DNA of 43,290 nt, taken from Acaryochloris sp. IP29b_bin.148. GTDB lineage: Bacteria; Cyanobacteriota; Cyanobacteriia; Thermosynechococcales; Thermosynechococcaceae. The stretch spans positions 1 through 43,290 of the forward strand of contig NZ_JANQOY010000198.1 in assembly GCF_028285565.1 (NCBI RefSeq), written 5' to 3'. Below, one piece after another: positions 1 to 8,699 of the stretch. The stretch's first letter is position 1. Every line of letters starts with the position of its first letter. A model generated the notes under the pieces. The model worked only from the letters and a program-made list of their open reading frames with translations, was not told the DNA's origin and did no database searches. A program made the position numbers and the translations under genes.

Positions 1-10
1 ATTACGGAAA

Positions 11-742
11 TTGGAAAATCATAAAGAAAAGATTCTGGTGGTCGACGATGAAGCGAGTATCCGTCGCATCCTAGAAACGCGCCTCTCCATGATTGGCTAC
101 GATGTGGTCACCGCCGCAGACGGAGAAGAAGCCATCGATACATTCCATCATGCTATTCCTGACTTAGTCGTCCTTGATGTGATGATGCCAAAACTAGACG
201 GCTACGGCGTCTGTCAAGAACTCCGTAAAGAATCTGATGTCCCGATTATTATGTTGACTGCTCTGGGCGACGTTGCCGATCGGATTACTGGCTTGGAACT
301 CGGTGCGGATGATTATGTGGTTAAACCGTTTTCACCCAAAGAACTAGAAGCTCGCATTCGATCTGTGCTCCGTCGGGTTAGCAAAAATGGTAATTCAGGG
401 ATTCCCAGTTCAGGAGTGATTAGTGTCCATACGTTACGGATTGATACCAATAAGCGCCAAGTCTATAAAGGTGAAGAGCGGATTCGTCTAACCGGCATGG
501 AATTTAGCCTCCTGGAATTATTGGTGAGTCGTTCTGGAGAAGCATTCTCTCGGTCTGACATTCTGCAAGAGGTCTGGGGCTATACACCAGAACGGCATGT
601 GGATACCCGAGTGGTCGATGTCCATATTTCCCGTCTGAGAGCCAAGCTGGAAGAGGACCCCAGTAACCCCGAACTCATCTTGACCGCACGAGGGACAGGC
701 TACCTTTTTCAGCGGATTGTGGAGCCTGGGGAAACGCTCTAG
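11..742 (+). CDS. rpaB: OmpR/PhoB-family response regulator RpaB
   Basis: DNA-binding response regulator of 243 residues. The receiver domain (about 7-120) has the acidic pair D12-D13, the phospho-acceptor D56 in LVVLDVMMPK, T83 and K105 in VVKPFSPKELEAR. A winged-helix Trans_reg_C domain follows (about 135-235). The sequence matches the very conserved cyanobacterial RpaB (ycf27) signature, for example ASIRRILETRLSMIGY. RpaB is known to bind HLR1 sites and control high-light and photosystem genes, with histidine kinase Hik33 (NblS) as partner. The start used is TTG at 11; the window begins only 10 bases upstream, so a slightly earlier start cannot be excluded. No partner kinase is visible next to it. 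Confidence 0.93.
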   Translation: MENHKEKILVVDDEASIRRILETRLSMIGYDVVTAADGEEAIDTFHHAIPDLVVLDVMMPKLDGYGVCQELRKESDVPIIMLTALGDVADRITGLELGADDYVVKPFSPKELEARIRSVLRRVSKNGNSGIPSSGVISVHTLRIDTNKRQVYKGEERIRLTGMEFSLLELLVSRSGEAFSRSDILQEVWGYTPERHVDTRVVDVHISRLRAKLEEDPSNPELILTARGTGYLFQRIVEPGETL

Positions 743-799
743 TTTCCATCCAGAACCGCTGTGTTGATCGGATAAACGCCCCAATATTAGATTGCTTTC

Positions 800-823
800 G
801 GTCTAAAGCATTCGCTTTAGACC
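800..823. terminator. perfect 10-bp stem-loop downstream of rpaB
   Basis: GGTCTAAAGC, loop ATTC, GCTTTAGACC: a perfect 10-bp stem with a tetraloop, 58 bases after the rpaB stop. No clear T-tract follows on either strand, so it may be an intrinsic terminator of the U-poor type or a 3'-end stabiliser of the rpaB mRNA. The rest of 743-1010 holds no gene that I can support. A short dyad TAGACG/CGTCTA (971-988) sits just ahead of the next gene. Confidence 0.5.
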
Positions 824-1010
824 TACCCAGGGTTGTAGCTGGGGGAATGATGTTCTCGGATAAATTGGCTGCTTCACCCGAGGTTGAGCTGAGAACGCTG
901 AGTTGTCTTTTCCTCACGTAATCTAAATTACCCCGAGTGAAATGACATCAATGTCAGAATAAACACTGGCTAGACGGCCTCACGTCTATCACTCACTACG
1001 GCATATACCA

Positions 1011-2294
1011 ATGAATCGATATAGGGCAACTAGAAATTTATTATTGTTGACCTTAGGAGCTCTGCTTGGCAGCATTTCGTGTCAAAACTCCACCGCCCAA
1101 AAAAATTCTGATTTAACGCCAAGCCATCCTTCCTCACAGCCCAAGATTATTTTGCGGAACGGAGATATGACCCTAGGGGATAAGGTGCCCGGATTTTGGC
1201 ATCACCGATGGGTTGAGACAGGCAAAGTCAACGTTTCTCGAGATACGCAGGTGTTTAAGGAAGGCCCTGCAGCCTTGCGGGTGTCCAGCACTTCCGATTT
1301 TACGAAAGGGCAAACATATCAGTTGTTGCAGGGGTCTTCAGGACAGTCTTTTGTGCTCAGTGGATTTGTTAAGTCGAAAGGGACTGTCAACGTCAATGTT
1401 GCAGTTCAGTCCTTTTCCCAGAAATTACGTCCGATCCAGTTCCAAACAGTCCAGAATTTGCACAATAGCCAAGATTGGACGGCCTTCTCGCAAGACATTA
1501 CTCTCCCTCCGAATACCCATCAATTTGGGATTGCTTTGTTTTTAGAAGGGCAAGGTCAGGCCTGGTTAGATGAAGTTAAGCTTGCAGGGCGAGACGTCAA
1601 AAATATCGCCGGTAACCCTTCAGAACTCCCACCACCGAAAAAACAAGATCCAACGGTACCGATGCATGGATACTTTCCTAAGTATCCTCAAGCTTGGTTA
1701 AAACTCCATCAGAAACATCTAAAGCGAGCCCATAAGCGAAAAAAAGTCAACATGGTCTTTTTGGGAGATTCGATTACCCAGGGATGGCAGAAGCACAAAA
1801 AGCTTTGGCAAAAACATTATAAGGGTGCGGTTAATTTTGGGATTGGAGGCGATCGCACACAACAAGTTCTGTGGCGGATCGAGCAAGGACTATTTGATCA
1901 GATACAGCCCAAATTAGTTGTGCTGAATATCGGTGTGAACAATCTCTGGGGGGATAAATATGGTGCAGCTCGAATTTCAGCAGGTATAGAGAAAATTGTT
2001 GAGGCTATCCAGGCTAAAAGTCCACAAACAAAAATTCTAATCATTGGTATTTTACCGACGGGGAAAAAGCCTAATACCCCCATTCGTCGCAAAATTCAGG
2101 CAATTAATACCCGATCCGAAACGCTTGACAATGGCAATACCATCCGATTTCTTGATATTGGATCTGAGTTTCTCCAAGCTGATGGTCAGATTCCCAGAAA
2201 GATCATGCCTGACTATTTACATTTATCTCGAAAAGGGTATCAGATTTGGGCTGATTCAATGCAAAAGCACGTTGATCAGATGTTAGCTGAGTAG
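1011..2294 (+). CDS. secreted SGNH/GDSL hydrolase with N-terminal carbohydrate-binding-like module
   Basis: Protein of 427 residues. The N-terminus has a basic start, a hydrophobic run LLLLTLGALLG and a cysteine at 24 (SISC), which suggests a lipoprotein signal although the lipobox is not ideal. Residues about 48-195 look like a beta-sandwich carbohydrate-binding module of CBM_4_9 type (starting NGDMTLGDKVPGFW). Residues about 245-425 form the SGNH hydrolase: block I FLGDSITQGW with the catalytic Ser near 254, block II NFGIGGDRTQ, block III IGVNNLW, and block V DYLHLS with Asp about 400 and His about 403. It resembles the PAF-acetylhydrolase-like subfamily, whose members often remove acetyl groups from glycans. 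A role as polysaccharide O-acetyl esterase is inference, supported by the binding module and the nearby polysaccharide cluster. Confidence 0.85.
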   Translation: MNRYRATRNLLLLTLGALLGSISCQNSTAQKNSDLTPSHPSSQPKIILRNGDMTLGDKVPGFWHHRWVETGKVNVSRDTQVFKEGPAALRVSSTSDFTKGQTYQLLQGSSGQSFVLSGFVKSKGTVNVNVAVQSFSQKLRPIQFQTVQNLHNSQDWTAFSQDITLPPNTHQFGIALFLEGQGQAWLDEVKLAGRDVKNIAGNPSELPPPKKQDPTVPMHGYFPKYPQAWLKLHQKHLKRAHKRKKVNMVFLGDSITQGWQKHKKLWQKHYKGAVNFGIGGDRTQQVLWRIEQGLFDQIQPKLVVLNIGVNNLWGDKYGAARISAGIEKIVEAIQAKSPQTKILIIGILPTGKKPNTPIRRKIQAINTRSETLDNGNTIRFLDIGSEFLQADGQIPRKIMPDYLHLSRKGYQIWADSMQKHVDQMLAE

Positions 2295-2503
2295 ATTTTT
2301 ACTGCGGCATTATAGCTTCAATTCATATTAATTGGCGATTTTATTTTGTTATCATATGCTGATATTTTGCCGTTAATTGGGTAGGCTTATATGCTTGCTC
2401 ATAGAGCTATTAGGGCACTATAAGTTTGAGCGAAGGTTGCTTTGATATAGATTTGCCAATACAGGTTTTATTTCATCAAATAATGAGAAATATAATTCAT
2501 ATC

Positions 2504-2557
2504 AACTTATACAATTTCAGCTGAACTTATACATTTAGATTGCTGAAGTTATACAAC
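2504..2557. repeat. three direct repeats at about two-helical-turn spacing
   Basis: AACTTATACAATTT (2504), AACTTATACATTT (2524) and AAGTTATACAAC (2546) lie 20 and 22 bases apart, so all three face the same side of the helix. Copies two and three are both preceded by GCTGA or CTGA. This arrangement is typical of a regulator binding array. It lies in the 804-base gap ahead of the large exoprotein gene. The bound protein is unknown. Confidence 0.55.
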
Positions 2558-2617
2558 CTTCTTCGAAAATAAACTTGTTCTCAGATGAGTCAAGGCTAAG
2601 TTAGTTATTAGGTAATG

Positions 2618-2645
2618 TTATTAGTATTTCAATAAATACTAATAA
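2618..2645. promoter_or_regulatory. perfect 12-bp AT-rich palindrome
   Basis: TTATTAGTATTT, spacer CAAT, AAATACTAATAA: a perfect 12-bp inverted repeat. It contains no G:C-rich core, so it is a weak RNA hairpin and more plausible as an operator for a dimeric DNA-binding protein. It is 61 bases beyond the triple direct repeat and 22 bases ahead of a possible small ORF. Confidence 0.5.
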
Positions 2646-2667
2646 TGCATGATCGGGGGATATTCAC

Positions 2668-2763
2668 ATGCTAAATTTTACGATTCAAGATTTATTTTCT
2701 CATCCATATATAATTCATCGAATTCACTACAAAAATTTCATCAGCTTTAACGTGTCGATATAG
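2668..2763 (+). CDS. possible small ORF (31 aa), uncertain
   Basis: ATG at 2668 is preceded by GGGGGA about 9 bases upstream, a good ribosome-binding site for this genome. It encodes 31 residues beginning MLNFTIQDLF and stops with TAG at 2761. No family is recognised. It could be a leader peptide or a real small protein, but an AT-rich gap gives such ORFs by chance, so confidence is low. Confidence 0.2.
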   Translation: MLNFTIQDLFSHPYIIHRIHYKNFISFNVSI

Positions 2764-3098
2764 ATGAGAACGGTCTCAGATAAATCTTCTCACTTTGCAA
2801 ATTTTATAACTCAGCAATAGATCAGGGAATGAAGAATCCCTTTTTGCTGATCGACCTCAGCAGATTGAAATAGGAAAAATAGGCTGGCCCTATTCCTATT
2901 CTGAATTGACCAATTTAAACATTGTCTTTCCTAGGTCCATAAGGTCTAAGCACTTTCTCAGCTGACTTCCTCTCCTGTCTGTCAAAGCTTTTCGTTGACA
3001 GGAGGAGGTTGCGATGGCTGTTGCTTGCTGTCCATAGGACATAGGCCAGTCGGAGACTATCGCACATCGATCCTTACATATTTCACAACTTAAGTATC
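2764..3098. promoter_or_regulatory. leader of the exoprotein gene with two imperfect hairpins
   Basis: There is no gene here. One hairpin is AATAGGAA...TTCCTATT (2869-2900), with an inner TAGG/CCTA pairing and a CTGGC loop. A second, imperfect one pairs CCTCTCCTGTC with GACAGGAGGAGG (about 2969-3008). Together with the upstream repeats this suggests a long, structured 5' region for the gene starting at 3099. No convincing Shine-Dalgarno sequence precedes that ATG. Confidence 0.35.
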
Positions 3099-6000
3099 AT
3101 GATTAACTTTGAAGAATTTGACATTCAATCCTATGGGGATACCCAAGATCAAGACCTCACAGTATCCACTCAAAACAATGGCAATACATTGCAATTGTCA
3201 GGAAATGGATGGAGAAAAATCGATTTACCTTACGCAATCACGCAAAATACTGTTCTAGAGTTCGAGTTCAAAAGTAGCGTACAGGGCGAGATTCATGGCA
3301 TTGGTTTTGATGTTGACAACAAAATCAGCAAGGAGCGCACTTTTAAACTCTACGGCACTCAGAAGTGGGGGATTGATGCGTTTAATACCTATACAGAATT
3401 TGCTGGAGGCTGGCAAACTTATTCAATTCCTGTGGGCCAATTTTATACAGGGGAGGTTTCCTACCTAACATTTACTAACGACCAAGATATATCTCTTCCC
3501 AAGGCTGAAAGCCTCTTCAAAAACCTCAGGATCTATGAAGCAGTTGATACGCCATTAACGCAGACATCTAACCCTTCAAATATTGTAGCTTCACCTCTGG
3601 ATGCTATCGGTGAAGTTGGCCGTATCTCTGGACTAACTCACCTTAGGCAAAACGTTACCCTTCAGCACCATTACGATAATCCAGTCATTTTCGCCCAGAC
3701 CCTTAGCTTCAACGGGGGCCAACCTGCGGCCGTTCGGGTCGATAACATTCAAAGCAACAGCTTTGAACTCTTTATCCAAGAACCCAGTAACTTGGATGGA
3801 TTGCATACCACTGAAGACGTTAGTTATATCGTTTTGGAAGCAGGTTCATGGACCTTAGAGGATGGTACTCAGTTAGAGGTTGGTTCATTAGACAGTGACC
3901 AATTGGTCACCAGCGGTTTTGAAACCATTCACTTTGGCCAAAATTTTACTGACGCTCCTGTTGTCTTTAGTCAAGTCCAAACTGCGAACGGTCCCGACTT
4001 TGTTCGTACTCGGCAACAAGCTGCGACAGCCAATGGCTTTGAAGTGGGCATGGAAGAGGAGGAAAAGAAAAAATATTCTGGCCATACGTCAGAATCGGTG
4101 GGGTGGTTGGCTATCGAGGCTGGGACAGGAAGTTGGGGAGGGCTAACTTATCAAGTCGGGCAAACGGGAGATTCTGTTACCCATGATTGGGAATCTGTTG
4201 ATCTCTCAGGTTTCACATCAGCACCAAATTTTCTAGCATCTCTTGCTTCTTACGATGGGAGTGATTCTGCAGGTGTTCGCTATCGTCATCTTCACAATAC
4301 GTCTGTAGAAGTCAAGGTAGAAGAAGATACCTCTGCGGATGCGGAAACGTCCCACACCAGTGAAGTGGTTAGCTTCCTAGCCATTCAAGGCAATGGGGTA
4401 CTTCAAGGCTCTAAAGTTGCAAACTCTACAACAGATCCAAAAGGAACTGCAGCGAAGCGGGATGTAACCCAGCAGCCTTTTGCAGGCAACTCAATATGGA
4501 ATACACCGATTGGTTCGGATGCTATCTATATTGATGCCAATATTCAATGGGCTAAAAATGCAACGGTTGATGTGGATCATTTCTATATCCTCAACGGAGA
4601 TGCCCCTTTACAGCCACTCTATAACCACGGTACTTGGGGACCTGGTCGGACAACTGGCAGTACCTATCAAGGGATTTCCATCCCTCTACCAGATGATTTA
4701 TTGATTGCTGATTCGACCAACAATAAGACTCCCAATAACTCTGCTGCTTTTTTAATGCCAGATGGTCGTACGTTGGTTCAGGTGAATGCATTAACTCGCG
4801 ATCGCAACAGTGATTTCGTCTATGGCAAGAGATTACCCTTTAATCTTGGTGTCGCCAAATATGAAGATATCTATGGAACGGGTATAGAGGGAGCTCATGC
4901 GGGTTCAGGCTTATCCTCTATCGGCGGTACGCTCCGCTTGGGTGAACTCATTGGTGCTGACCCCATTCGCCATGCCCTGAAAGTTAATCTTTGGAGTCAA
5001 AAATATTTTTCTTACACTCAAGGAGAAGCTGGGGGACTGGGGTACCGTTGGCCTGCGGTTAAAGCAGATACCCATGCCAGTCCAGGAACTTACGCAGGCA
5101 CAACGCCAGAACTGCTCAATGGGAGCTTACTAGCGATCCCACCCGACATGACACCGGAACAGTTGGGAATTCAAACAGAAGCCGGTAGAAAACTCTTCTA
5201 TGCATTCCAAGACTATGGGGCCTATCTCGCTGACGATACGGGATGGGATGCCCACGCCATTGCCGTTGAAAAAGGCGTTACTCAAGAATTTTCGAACCAC
5301 TACGGTTTCAGCTTTACTGACAATAGTGGTCCATTCTATACAGACTACATGCAATTATTTTCGGCATTACATGTCATTGATAACAATGCCCTAGATAATA
5401 TCGGCGGTGGTGGAACACCTCGCGCTCCCCTGGCCCCAGACTTTAATATTGCTCCTCCTCCAGCATTTATTGGAGACGCCGACCCGAATAGTCTTGCGGG
5501 GGATGACCAAGCCAACCGGATGGACGGGAAAGGAGGGAATGATCTGATCCAAGGACGAGGTGGACATGATTTCATCACGGGTGGATCGGGTAAAGATACC
5601 CTTGATGGTGGTCAAGGCAATGATCATCTCATTGGCGATTCCAGCTCCGATCATTTGCTAGGGGGGGATGGAAATGACTACTTAGATGGAGGAGCCTATG
5701 GTGACATCCTAGAGGGGGGAAAGGGGGACGATCATCTGACAGGAGGAACAGGTAAAGATCGCTTGATCGGTGGAGCTGGCTTTGACACCGTGATCGAGTC
5801 TGATGATATTGACTTTGAGCTAACTGAGGACCGACTGATTGGTACCTGGACCGATACCCTCGACAGTATTGAACAGGTCATTCTCAGTGGTGGAAATAGC
5901 AATAACAAACTAGATGCCTCCCAATTTCAAGGCACAGTCCATTTACACGGTGGCAGAGGTCATGATCAATTAATCGGTGGGAAACAGGGCGATATTCTAG

Positions 6001-6332
6001 TCAGCAGTTCAGGGAATGACACTCTGACAGGAGGGGCAGGTGCAGATACGTTCGATGTATCTGGAAGAGTTGAGTTTTTACAAAGCAATCGCGCTAATCC
6101 ACTTAGAGATGGCGAATTTGCTCAGATTAATGACTTCAATCCGTCAGAAGACACCCTTATTCTTCTAGGGGCTGCCAGTCACTATGTTCTAGGGTCGGGT
6201 AATGGAGGAACAGAAATATACCTCGATACCAATGGAGACGGTATCTTCAGTCAAGAAGACGAAATTGTAGCCGTGATCAAAGGCGCAAGCTCTGTTGATC
6301 TGAATGGTTCATTTATAGAATATGTAGCTTAA
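3099..6332 (+). CDS. large RTX exoprotein with lectin-like repeats and an uncharacterised domain
   Basis: Protein of 1077 residues without an N-terminal signal peptide. In order: a CBM-like beta module (about 1-150); three H-type-lectin-like repeats (about 168-445) recognisable by repeated HTTEDVSYIVLEAGSW, HTSESVGWLAIEAGTG and HTSEVVSFLAIQG; an uncharacterised domain (about 458-780) starting FAGNSIWNTPIGSDA and ending GGGGTPRAPLAPD; a block of RTX nonapeptides (about 800-985, GGxGxDxLxGG); and an acidic C-terminal region. RTX repeats with no signal peptide are the mark of calcium-dependent type I secretion, so the protein is probably exported and folds outside. The middle domain is shared with the convergent lipoprotein at 6337. 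No type I ABC/HlyD exporter lies in the window. Likely role: surface or matrix protein that binds, or acts on, polysaccharide (inference). Confidence 0.85.
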   Translation: MINFEEFDIQSYGDTQDQDLTVSTQNNGNTLQLSGNGWRKIDLPYAITQNTVLEFEFKSSVQGEIHGIGFDVDNKISKERTFKLYGTQKWGIDAFNTYTEFAGGWQTYSIPVGQFYTGEVSYLTFTNDQDISLPKAESLFKNLRIYEAVDTPLTQTSNPSNIVASPLDAIGEVGRISGLTHLRQNVTLQHHYDNPVIFAQTLSFNGGQPAAVRVDNIQSNSFELFIQEPSNLDGLHTTEDVSYIVLEAGSWTLEDGTQLEVGSLDSDQLVTSGFETIHFGQNFTDAPVVFSQVQTANGPDFVRTRQQAATANGFEVGMEEEEKKKYSGHTSESVGWLAIEAGTGSWGGLTYQVGQTGDSVTHDWESVDLSGFTSAPNFLASLASYDGSDSAGVRYRHLHNTSVEVKVEEDTSADAETSHTSEVVSFLAIQGNGVLQGSKVANSTTDPKGTAAKRDVTQQPFAGNSIWNTPIGSDAIYIDANIQWAKNATVDVDHFYILNGDAPLQPLYNHGTWGPGRTTGSTYQGISIPLPDDLLIADSTNNKTPNNSAAFLMPDGRTLVQVNALTRDRNSDFVYGKRLPFNLGVAKYEDIYGTGIEGAHAGSGLSSIGGTLRLGELIGADPIRHALKVNLWSQKYFSYTQGEAGGLGYRWPAVKADTHASPGTYAGTTPELLNGSLLAIPPDMTPEQLGIQTEAGRKLFYAFQDYGAYLADDTGWDAHAIAVEKGVTQEFSNHYGFSFTDNSGPFYTDYMQLFSALHVIDNNALDNIGGGGTPRAPLAPDFNIAPPPAFIGDADPNSLAGDDQANRMDGKGGNDLIQGRGGHDFITGGSGKDTLDGGQGNDHLIGDSSSDHLLGGDGNDYLDGGAYGDILEGGKGDDHLTGGTGKDRLIGGAGFDTVIESDDIDFELTEDRLIGTWTDTLDSIEQVILSGGNSNNKLDASQFQGTVHLHGGRGHDQLIGGKQGDILVSSSGNDTLTGGAGADTFDVSGRVEFLQSNRANPLRDGEFAQINDFNPSEDTLILLGAASHYVLGSGNGGTEIYLDTNGDGIFSQEDEIVAVIKGASSVDLNGSFIEYVA

Positions 6333-6336
6333 ACGT

Positions 6337-7464
6337 TCAGTTACGGATGGGGGGCGCTAAAGGGGCTCTAGGTTCGCCTCCTCCACCCACTGTTTCAGGC
6401 GTATTATTAGAGACGACTGAAAGTGAGGTCAGCACCCTCATCATATCTTCGTAAAATGGTCCCTTAGAGCTATTAAATGAATAACCATACGTCCGTCGGA
6501 ACTCTTTGAGAGCGCTATTTTCTAAGGGAATGGCATGGGTATTCCATCCTGCATCATCCACAACGTAGGCGCCATAGTCCTGAAACGCGTGGAAGAGCTT
6601 TTTAGCAGGTTGTGTTTTGAGCCCCAGACTCGACACTGTGATATCGGGTGTAATCGCTAATAGTGTGCCTTGAACGAGTTCAGGATTCTTACCCCCATAC
6701 TGCTTGGCAGCATACTTATCAGCGCGATCGGCTGGCCAACGATATCCAGGAATGTTTTTGGAGTAGTAAAGATATTTTTTACCCCACAAGTTAAGCTTGA
6801 GTGCATGCCGAATAGGGGCGTCACCAACCAACTCACCTTTGCGAATTGAACCGCCGATAGAGGATAAACCAGAGCCAAAATGAGCCCCGCCAATTCCGTC
6901 CTCATAAATATCTACATCGGGGAAATAACGCCAACCATAGATAGAGCCACCTGGCTCACAACGTGCTAGAGGTTCAAGCTGAACCAACGTCCGGCCATCC
7001 GGCATCAGAAATGCAGAGGCATTGTTTGGAGTTTTCCCTTGCCTTGCATCTGGAATGATCAGATTGTCAGGAACGGGTAGCGAAATTTTCATAAACTTCT
7101 TTTTGCCACGACAGCGCTTTCTCCATGAACCTGGTGCATAAACAGGTCGGCGAGGGTCAGAGCCATTAAGCTTAAAAAAATACTCTTCATCTGACCGTAA
7201 GCGAGGTGCAGGTTTAATCCCAGCAGCCTGATAACGAGCATCAGAGCCAATCGGCATATTCCAGATGGATTCAGAGGAAAACGGCCAAAGAAATTTATCC
7301 CTAGAGCTAGGGGCATTGCGACTATAGTCAATCGGCTGGGCAGCCACTTGATTCAGTGGGGTTGAGGAGTGACCACTAGTTTGTTGGCAGGCCAGTAATC
7401 CTAAAAACGCACAAGCAATACAGAGAAAGGTAAGAAACCATTGAGAGCGAAATCTTTTGAACAT
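6337..7464 (-). CDS. lipoprotein with the uncharacterised domain shared with the RTX exoprotein
   Basis: Protein of 375 residues with a lipoprotein signal: basic start, hydrophobic core FLCIACAFLGLLAC and lipobox LLAC with Cys26. Residues about 55-372 align along their full length with residues 458-780 of the protein encoded at 3099. Shared blocks are SIWN.PIGSDA, KTPNN.(S/A)AFLMPDGRT, GLSSIGG..R.GEL, PIRHALK.NLW, KLF.AFQDYGAY and GGGG.PRAPLAP. I do not recognise a named family. Conserved Asp, His and Trp residues suggest an enzyme or a glycan-binding fold. It follows the last polysaccharide gene by 62 bases on the same strand, so it may be the last gene of that operon. Its stop is 4 bases from the stop of the convergent exoprotein gene, leaving no room for a separate terminator. 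Confidence 0.8.
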   Translation of the reverse strand: MFKRFRSQWFLTFLCIACAFLGLLACQQTSGHSSTPLNQVAAQPIDYSRNAPSSRDKFLWPFSSESIWNMPIGSDARYQAAGIKPAPRLRSDEEYFFKLNGSDPRRPVYAPGSWRKRCRGKKKFMKISLPVPDNLIIPDARQGKTPNNASAFLMPDGRTLVQLEPLARCEPGGSIYGWRYFPDVDIYEDGIGGAHFGSGLSSIGGSIRKGELVGDAPIRHALKLNLWGKKYLYYSKNIPGYRWPADRADKYAAKQYGGKNPELVQGTLLAITPDITVSSLGLKTQPAKKLFHAFQDYGAYVVDDAGWNTHAIPLENSALKEFRRTYGYSFNSSKGPFYEDMMRVLTSLSVVSNNTPETVGGGGEPRAPLAPPIRN

Positions 7465-7526
7465 AAGGGAAGAGTCTTTATCTTGACGGCCAACAATGGC
7501 TTTATGACCAAACCAGTGACAGATAG

Positions 7527-8408
7527 TTAACCCAACTTAAGCTGAGCCTTCAATCGTTCAAGGGCTGTTAAATGCTTAATAAAGGTCAACACAAACCAAA
7601 AATGAATTTTCTGTTGTTGGTTATCTACATGAGCACGTGCAAAGGTTTTGAATGGAGGGAAAATATCTCTAGCAATATCTCGTGCAAATTTTCTCAAAGA
7701 ATAGGTATTCTTTCGACTTAAGTCAAAAGGACCTCGAGTTGTTCTTAAAATCTTTTTGTAAAGCTGTTGAAATGAGTAACGGGCGGGGTGAGAGACATAA
7801 GCATCTTCTGAGTAGAGTTGCTGGTACCCAGCGGCAAACACTCGCTGTCCCCACTCATAGTCTCCTCCAGATTTAAGAGATGAATCAAACAGTCCCACTT
7901 CGCTAAAGACTTCTTTAAAAGTAAAAATATTTGCTGTTGCTCCAAATTTACTATATTTCAAATACAAGTCCTGCTGTAAATAAAGCACACTGTCACAGAG
8001 TTCAATCGAATTAGGCCGAAGGGGATCTTGATAACTGAATTGGATTTTGCCAGCAACGAGGCCACAATTTTGAATGCTTTGTAAGCTCTGAACTCCTTTC
8101 TCAATCCAGTCAGGAGAAGGAATACAGTCTGCATCAGTAAAGGCTAGTATTGAGCCTTTTGCAATCTTAACTCCAGTATTCCGAGCAGCATAGGAACCCC
8201 GCTGAGTTTCAACCACCATTGAAGCGTGGAGAAATGGATCTACTGTGGCTTCCACATCATCATCAGAGGCATTATCAACTACAATCACTTTATAAGCGCC
8301 ATCAGGATAGGTCTGTTGCTCCAGGGCTTGTAAACAATGCTGTAGCCGTTCTGAATCATTGAAGACAGGAATTATTACTGATACAAAGGGAGGAGCGTCA
8401 ATATTCAT
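7527..8408 (-). CDS. family 2 glycosyltransferase
   Basis: Protein of 293 residues with a GT-A fold: N-terminal VSVIIPVFNDSERL, VIVVDNASDDD, the nucleotide-sugar block GSYAARNTGVKIAKG and the metal-binding TDAD motif near residue 95, where a retained acidic cluster argues for activity. It has no membrane segments, so it probably works on the cytoplasmic face on lipid-linked sugar. Last glycosyltransferase of the minus-strand polysaccharide operon. The donor sugar cannot be told from sequence. Confidence 0.88.
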   Translation of the reverse strand: MNIDAPPFVSVIIPVFNDSERLQHCLQALEQQTYPDGAYKVIVVDNASDDDVEATVDPFLHASMVVETQRGSYAARNTGVKIAKGSILAFTDADCIPSPDWIEKGVQSLQSIQNCGLVAGKIQFSYQDPLRPNSIELCDSVLYLQQDLYLKYSKFGATANIFTFKEVFSEVGLFDSSLKSGGDYEWGQRVFAAGYQQLYSEDAYVSHPARYSFQQLYKKILRTTRGPFDLSRKNTYSLRKFARDIARDIFPPFKTFARAHVDNQQQKIHFWFVLTFIKHLTALERLKAQLKLG

Positions 8409-8699
8409 TGTTTATGGGCCTCTAGATTTTAAATAGTCATAAGTTTTGATGAACCAATAAATTGCTCATATTTAAATGCTTTACTCCTAAGCGATAAAAC
8501 AATCTATCTCATAAAATCAGTAATCGCATAAATTTCACTCAATCTACGAAGAGCCTCATTCGCTCCGCTTGGGCAGAACTATCAATATTTCCAAGAAATC
8601 AGAAAAAAGTATATCCCTTAGTATCTTTAGATATACTGCAATCAAGGAATAATCTTTTCAGCCTTTTTAGGACTAGGCATGGTGAGAAAATGTTCCCTA

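Noticed and set aside
6333..6336. Missing terminator between the convergent exoprotein and lipoprotein genes taken as a gene fusion or frameshift
   Set aside because: Both frames end with clear stops and complete C-termini; the genes are simply closely convergent.
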